64,000 nt of DNA from an uncultured Paracoccaceae bacterium (GTDB lineage Bacteria; Pseudomonadota; Alphaproteobacteria; Rhodobacterales; Rhodobacteraceae). The DNA lies in NCBI GenBank assembly GCA_947500775.1, contig CANMTD010000002.1:186001-250000 (forward strand), in the 5' to 3' direction. The position numbers and the translations under genes are program-made. The notes beneath the pieces are model-generated. The model was not told the origin of the DNA, made no database searches, and worked only from the letters and a program-made list of their open reading frames with translations. Below, in pieces: positions 60,759 to 64,000 of the stretch (positions are counted from its first letter, which is position 1; each line of letters opens with the position of its first letter).

Positions 60759-61499
60759 ATGGCAGGCCATTCAAAATGGGCAAACATCCAGCACCGCAAA
60801 GGGCGGCAGGATGCGGTACGTTCGAAACTGTTTTCGAAACTGTCCAAGGAAATCACCGTCGCGGCCAAGATGGGCGATCCGGACCCGGATAAGAACCCGC
60901 GCCTGCGGATGGCGGTGAAAGAGGCCAAGTCGAATTCGGTCCCCAAGGATGTGATCGACCGTGCGATCAAGAAATCGCAGGCGGGCGAGGGCGATGATTA
61001 CGAAGAAATCCGTTACGAAGGTTATGGCCCCAACGGCGTGGCCGTGATTGTCGAGGCGATGACCGACAACCGCAACCGCACTGCATCGACCGTGCGGTCG
61101 ACCTTTACCAAGAACGGCGGCAATCTGGGCGAAACCGGCTCGGTCGGGTTCATGTTCGACCGCAAGGGCGAAATCACCTATCCGGCCGACGTGGGCGACG
61201 CCGACACGGTGATGATGGCCGCGATCGAGGCGGGTGCCGAAGATGTGGACAGCAGCGAGGACGGTCATGTCATCATCTGCGCCGACACCGATCTGAACGA
61301 GGTCGCAACCGCGCTGGAAGCCGAGCTTGGCGAAAGCAGCTCGACCAAGCTGATCTGGCAGCCGACCATCACCACCGACATGGATCTGGAAAGCATGCAA
61401 AAGCTGATGAAGCTGATCGACGCGTTGGAAGACGACGACGACGTGCAGCGCGTCACCAGCAACTTCGAGGCCTCGGACGAGGTGATGGACCAGCTTTAA
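60759..61499 (+). CDS. yebC: YebC/PmpR-family protein
   Basis: This 246-residue TACO1/YebC protein acts as a translation factor for proline-rich stretches or as a DNA-binding regulator. The start [20 protein letters not shown] and the following [19 protein letters not shown] and [19 protein letters not shown] are diagnostic. CGGAGG lies upstream of ATG 60759. It is alone here, without ruvC nearby, and its stop overlaps that of the convergent ArgP-like gene by 2 bases. Confidence 0.95.
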   Translation: MAGHSKWANIQHRKGRQDAVRSKLFSKLSKEITVAAKMGDPDPDKNPRLRMAVKEAKSNSVPKDVIDRAIKKSQAGEGDDYEEIRYEGYGPNGVAVIVEAMTDNRNRTASTVRSTFTKNGGNLGETGSVGFMFDRKGEITYPADVGDADTVMMAAIEAGAEDVDSSEDGHVIICADTDLNEVATALEAELGESSSTKLIWQPTITTDMDLESMQKLMKLIDALEDDDDVQRVTSNFEASDEVMDQL

Positions 61500-62386
61500 T
61501 CCGGCGCGACCGGGATCAGAACCGCGCGCGCGGCCCGATGCAGCGCGCGGGTCAGATCGCTTAGCGGTTCGGCCATGATCCGGCTGACCTGCCAGTACAG
61601 CGGCGTATCCAGCGGCAGATCGGGGCGTAGCCGGGTGATCCGCCCGCGGGCCAGTTGATCAGAGATCAGAACTTCGGGGATCATGCCCCAGCCCAGCCCG
61701 TGTTCCACGGCCTTGGTAAAGGCGTCGGCGGCGGCGATCTGGTGCCAGTCCGGGGTGATGTCCTGCCCGGTGGCATGGCGCATCCACAGGTTCTGCAACC
61801 GGTCCTTGGGATTGAACCGCAGGGCAGGGGCGGCGCGCAGGGATGCGGCGGTCACCCCATCCGCAAAATGATCCGCGACGAAACCGGGGCTGGCGCAGGC
61901 GACATAGCGCAGCGCGCCAAGGGCGCGGCTGTTGCACCCCCGCACTGCCGCCGCGTTCGAGGTGACGGCCCCCGCCACGGCCCCGCGTTTCAGCCAGTCG
62001 GCGCTGTGGTCCTGATCGTCGATCACCATGTCGAACATCATCCCGTCGACCTGGGCCAGCGCGGGGATGATCCATGTGGTCAGGCTGTCGGCGTTGACCG
62101 CGATCCGCAACCGGCTGCGCGCCGGGGCCGGGGCCTGAATGTCGCGCGCCAGCTGCGATTCCAGCAATTCGACCGCCTCGGCGTGGCGGGCCAGGCGGCG
62201 GCCGACCTCGGTGCCCGTGCAGGGGTGGCCCCGTTCGATCAGCGGGCTGCCCAGCCGTTCCTCAAGCGCGCGGATACGCTGCGATACGGCCGAGGGTGTG
62301 ATCGACAGTTCGGCGGCGGCGGCGTCGAAACTGCCGCCGCGCAGGATGGCGGCAAGCGTGGCAAGCTGGGCGTAATCGTATTTCAT
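61496..62386 (-). CDS. ArgP/LysG-type LysR regulator
   Basis: This 296-residue LysR protein has the HTH segment [20 protein letters not shown] ... [20 protein letters not shown]. The ArgP-type effector domain contains [30 protein letters not shown] and [10 protein letters not shown]. It is divergent from a LysE/ArgO exporter, the classical arrangement in which lysine or arginine triggers export. A 23-base inverted repeat lies between them. Confidence 0.9.
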   Translation of the reverse strand: MKYDYAQLATLAAILRGGSFDAAAAELSITPSAVSQRIRALEERLGSPLIERGHPCTGTEVGRRLARHAEAVELLESQLARDIQAPAPARSRLRIAVNADSLTTWIIPALAQVDGMMFDMVIDDQDHSADWLKRGAVAGAVTSNAAAVRGCNSRALGALRYVACASPGFVADHFADGVTAASLRAAPALRFNPKDRLQNLWMRHATGQDITPDWHQIAAADAFTKAVEHGLGWGMIPEVLISDQLARGRITRLRPDLPLDTPLYWQVSRIMAEPLSDLTRALHRAARAVLIPVAPD

Positions 62387-62408
62387 GAAGCTATGCTTAC
62401 TTGTGATT

Positions 62409-62431
62409 AGATAAATTAACTACACTTATCT
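62409..62431. promoter_or_regulatory. Candidate ArgP/LysG operator
   Basis: AGATAA (62409-62414) and TTATCT (62426-62431) form an inverted repeat with 11 bases between, a T-N11-A LysR-type box, in the gap of the divergent argP-like and argO-like genes. Confidence 0.55.
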
Positions 62432-62479
62432 GGTCGATCCGATGTACCACGCCCCGGCACAACAGGAGCAAAGATCGGC

Positions 62480-63073
62480 ATGTTCAGCTATATCGCGGGG
62501 TTCTCTCTTGGTTTTTCCCTGATCCTGGCGATCGGCGCGCAGAACGCATTCGTGCTGCGGCAGGGGTTGCGGCACGAACATGTCTTTGCGGTCTGCCTGA
62601 CCTGCGCGCTGTCCGACGCGCTGTTGATCGCGGCCGGGGTTGCGGGGTTCGGGGCGTTGGTGACGGCGCTGCCATGGCTTGAAAACGCCATGCGCTTTGG
62701 CGGGGCGGCGTTTCTGATCTGGTATGGCGCGCGGGCGTTGCTGGCGGCCTGGAAGGGCGGCGAGGTGCTGGAGGCGGGCAATGGCGCGCGCGTCAGCCTG
62801 CGCAGCGCTTTGCTGACCTGTCTGGCGCTGACATGGCTGAACCCGCATGTCTATCTGGACACGGTGGTCCTGTTGGGCAGCGTGTCGGCGCAATATGACG
62901 ACAGGCCGCTTTTCGCGCTGGGGGCGGCAAACGCGTCTTTCGTCTTTTTCTTCGGGCTGGGATATGGCGCGCGGTTGCTGCGCCCGTTCTTCGCGCGGCC
63001 TGCGTCCTGGCGCATTCTGGATGCGGTGGTCGGGCTGACCATGTGGGCAATTGCGGCCAGCCTGATGCTTTAG
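62480..63073 (+). CDS. LysE/ArgO-type basic amino acid exporter
   Basis: This 197-residue membrane exporter has the ArgO/LysE motif LILAIGAQNAFVLRQGLR near the N-terminus, CALSDALLIAAGVAGFG, and TWLNPHVYLDTVVLLG mid-protein. These match lysine/arginine exporters more closely than the other three LysE-like proteins in the window. CAGGAGC lies upstream of ATG 62480. Control by the divergent ArgP-like protein is expected. Confidence 0.92.
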   Translation: MFSYIAGFSLGFSLILAIGAQNAFVLRQGLRHEHVFAVCLTCALSDALLIAAGVAGFGALVTALPWLENAMRFGGAAFLIWYGARALLAAWKGGEVLEAGNGARVSLRSALLTCLALTWLNPHVYLDTVVLLGSVSAQYDDRPLFALGAANASFVFFFGLGYGARLLRPFFARPASWRILDAVVGLTMWAIAASLML

Positions 63074-63112
63074 GCGCTTGCGCTTGGTCGCGCCATGGGA
63101 TCAGGTGCGGGC

Positions 63113-64000
63113 ATGACCACACCCCTCAATCCCCGCCCCGTGGCCGGTGTCCTGTGGATGCTGCTGACCGGGGCGAATTTCGTCGCCGTCACCGCCATCG
63201 TCAAACATGTCGGCAGCGGCGTGCCCGCCCCGCAGGCGGCGTTCCTGCGCTATGTGCTGGGGCTGGTGTTCCTGTTGCCGATGATCGGGCCCATGCGGCG
63301 GGCGCGGCTGGACCGGCGCGCCCTGACGCTGTTTTCGGTGCGCGGGGTGGTGCATTCGCTGGGGGTGATGTCGTGGTTTTACGCGATGACCAAAATCCCC
63401 ATCGCTGAGGTGACGGCGATGAATTACCTGTCGCCGGTCTATGTCACGCTGGGGGCGGCGCTGTTTCTGGGCGAACGGCTGGCGCTGCGGCGGGTCATGG
63501 CGGTGGTGGTCGCGCTGATCGGCGTGGTCATCATCCTGCGGCCCGGATTCCGCGAGGTGTCAAGCGGGCATATCGCGATGCTGGGCACGGCGGTATTGTT
63601 CGCGGCGTCCTATCTGATTGCCAAACGGATGGCCGATCTGGTCAGCCCGGCGGTGGTGGTGGGGATGCTGTCGGTGACGGTCACCATCGGGCTGGCACCC
63701 TTCGCCTGGGCGGTCTGGGTGACGCCGACGCTTTTGGATGTGATGTGGCTGTTTCTGGTCGCGGGGTTTGCCACGGCGGGGCATTTCACGATGACAATGG
63801 CGTTCCGCGCGGCCCCGATGACGGTGACGCAGCCGGTCAGTTTCCTGCAACTGGTCTGGGCGACCCTGCTGGGCTGGCTGGTGTTTGCCGAGGCGATCGA
63901 CATCTGGGTCGTGACCGGCGGGCTGATCATTCTGGCCGCGGTCAGCTTTATCACCTGGCGCGAGGCCGTTTTGAACCGGCGCGCGATCACGCCGGGGGTG
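63113..64000 (+). CDS. EamA/DMT-superfamily transporter, 3' end cut by the window
   Basis: The 296 codons seen hold about ten hydrophobic segments in two EamA repeats (AAFLRYVLGLVFLLPMI, MNYLSPVYVTLGAALFLGE, PVSFLQLVWATLLGWLVFAE). Only the last residues should be missing, since RREAVLNRRAI-like tails end such proteins. ATG 63113 has AGGTG 6 bases upstream; an ATG at 63095 is also in frame. The substrate is unknown. It follows the ArgO-like gene by 39 bases and may be co-transcribed. Confidence 0.85.
   Translation, partial: MTTPLNPRPVAGVLWMLLTGANFVAVTAIVKHVGSGVPAPQAAFLRYVLGLVFLLPMIGPMRRARLDRRALTLFSVRGVVHSLGVMSWFYAMTKIPIAEVTAMNYLSPVYVTLGAALFLGERLALRRVMAVVVALIGVVIILRPGFREVSSGHIAMLGTAVLFAASYLIAKRMADLVSPAVVVGMLSVTVTIGLAPFAWAVWVTPTLLDVMWLFLVAGFATAGHFTMTMAFRAAPMTVTQPVSFLQLVWATLLGWLVFAEAIDIWVVTGGLIILAAVSFITWREAVLNRRAITPGV

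Noticed and set aside
1-64000. CRISPR arrays, tRNA genes, intact insertion sequences or prophage
   Set aside because: No regularly spaced repeats, cloverleaf sequences, transposases or phage genes were seen on either strand.

Overview
The window is a 64 kb piece of a GC-rich alphaproteobacterial chromosome, most likely from the Rhodobacteraceae (Roseobacter group). The evidence is the gene content and order: fabD-fabG-acpP-HisA-like-fabF-mltG, gatC-gatA followed by an Excalibur lipoprotein and rnpB, an IalB protein, a DUF882 Tat protein divergent from an L,D-transpeptidase, a Mur/Fur-type regulator without cysteines, and a VPLPA-CTERM protein. All assignments were made by reading the sequence and translations; no database search was run.

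Layout. 1-5.5 kb: cell envelope (DUF882, L,D-transpeptidase), then lpxD with its own acyl carrier protein and beta-ketoacyl synthase, then IalB. 5.6-5.9 kb: a gene-free stretch with two candidate small RNAs on the minus strand. 5.9-8.1 kb: a HerA-like ATPase and a LysE-family exporter. 8.1-12.7 kb: a minus-strand operon encoding three secreted proteases of three classes (metzincin, subtilisin, trypsin-like), followed upstream by a Tat-lipoprotein amidohydrolase. 14.6-25.6 kb: Fur, a cation/proton antiporter, SelO, nucleoside hydrolase, an orphan iron-binding protein, MazG, XthA, a flavoprotein and a cytochrome b561-YceI fusion. 25.9-31.4 kb: core fatty-acid synthesis genes with an embedded HisA paralogue, then mltG. 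31.4-32.3 kb: a low-GC transferred exporter. 32.4-41.3 kb: housekeeping genes (UPF0173, ceramidase-like, GatCA, AmiD, RNase P RNA, gamma-glutamyltranspeptidase, rpmG, BI-1, DUF1127). 41.4-48.3 kb: LysR and quinone reductase, an XRE regulator behind a sigma-54-like promoter, HisN-like phosphatase and two purine deaminases around a VPLPA-CTERM protein. 48.4-55.5 kb: MgtE, formyltetrahydrofolate cyclo-ligase, a PepSY/DUF2946-like pair, a YmdB-like phosphoesterase, a repeat hairpin, an SLC13 transporter and a lipoprotein. 55.5-57.9 kb: a lower-GC island with an NmrA-type reductase and divergent LysR. 58-64 kb: LysE/Lrp and ArgP/ArgO regulator-exporter pairs, an atypical pyruvate kinase, YebC and a truncated EamA transporter.

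The best candidates for undescribed biology are the three-protease secreted operon, the paired minus-strand sRNAs upstream of ialB, the lpxD-ACP-KAS acylation module, the HisA-like paralogue with an altered catalytic aspartate inside the fatty-acid cluster, and the pyruvate kinase with a new N-terminal region and no regulatory C-terminal domain. No CRISPR array, tRNA, rRNA or intact insertion sequence was seen.
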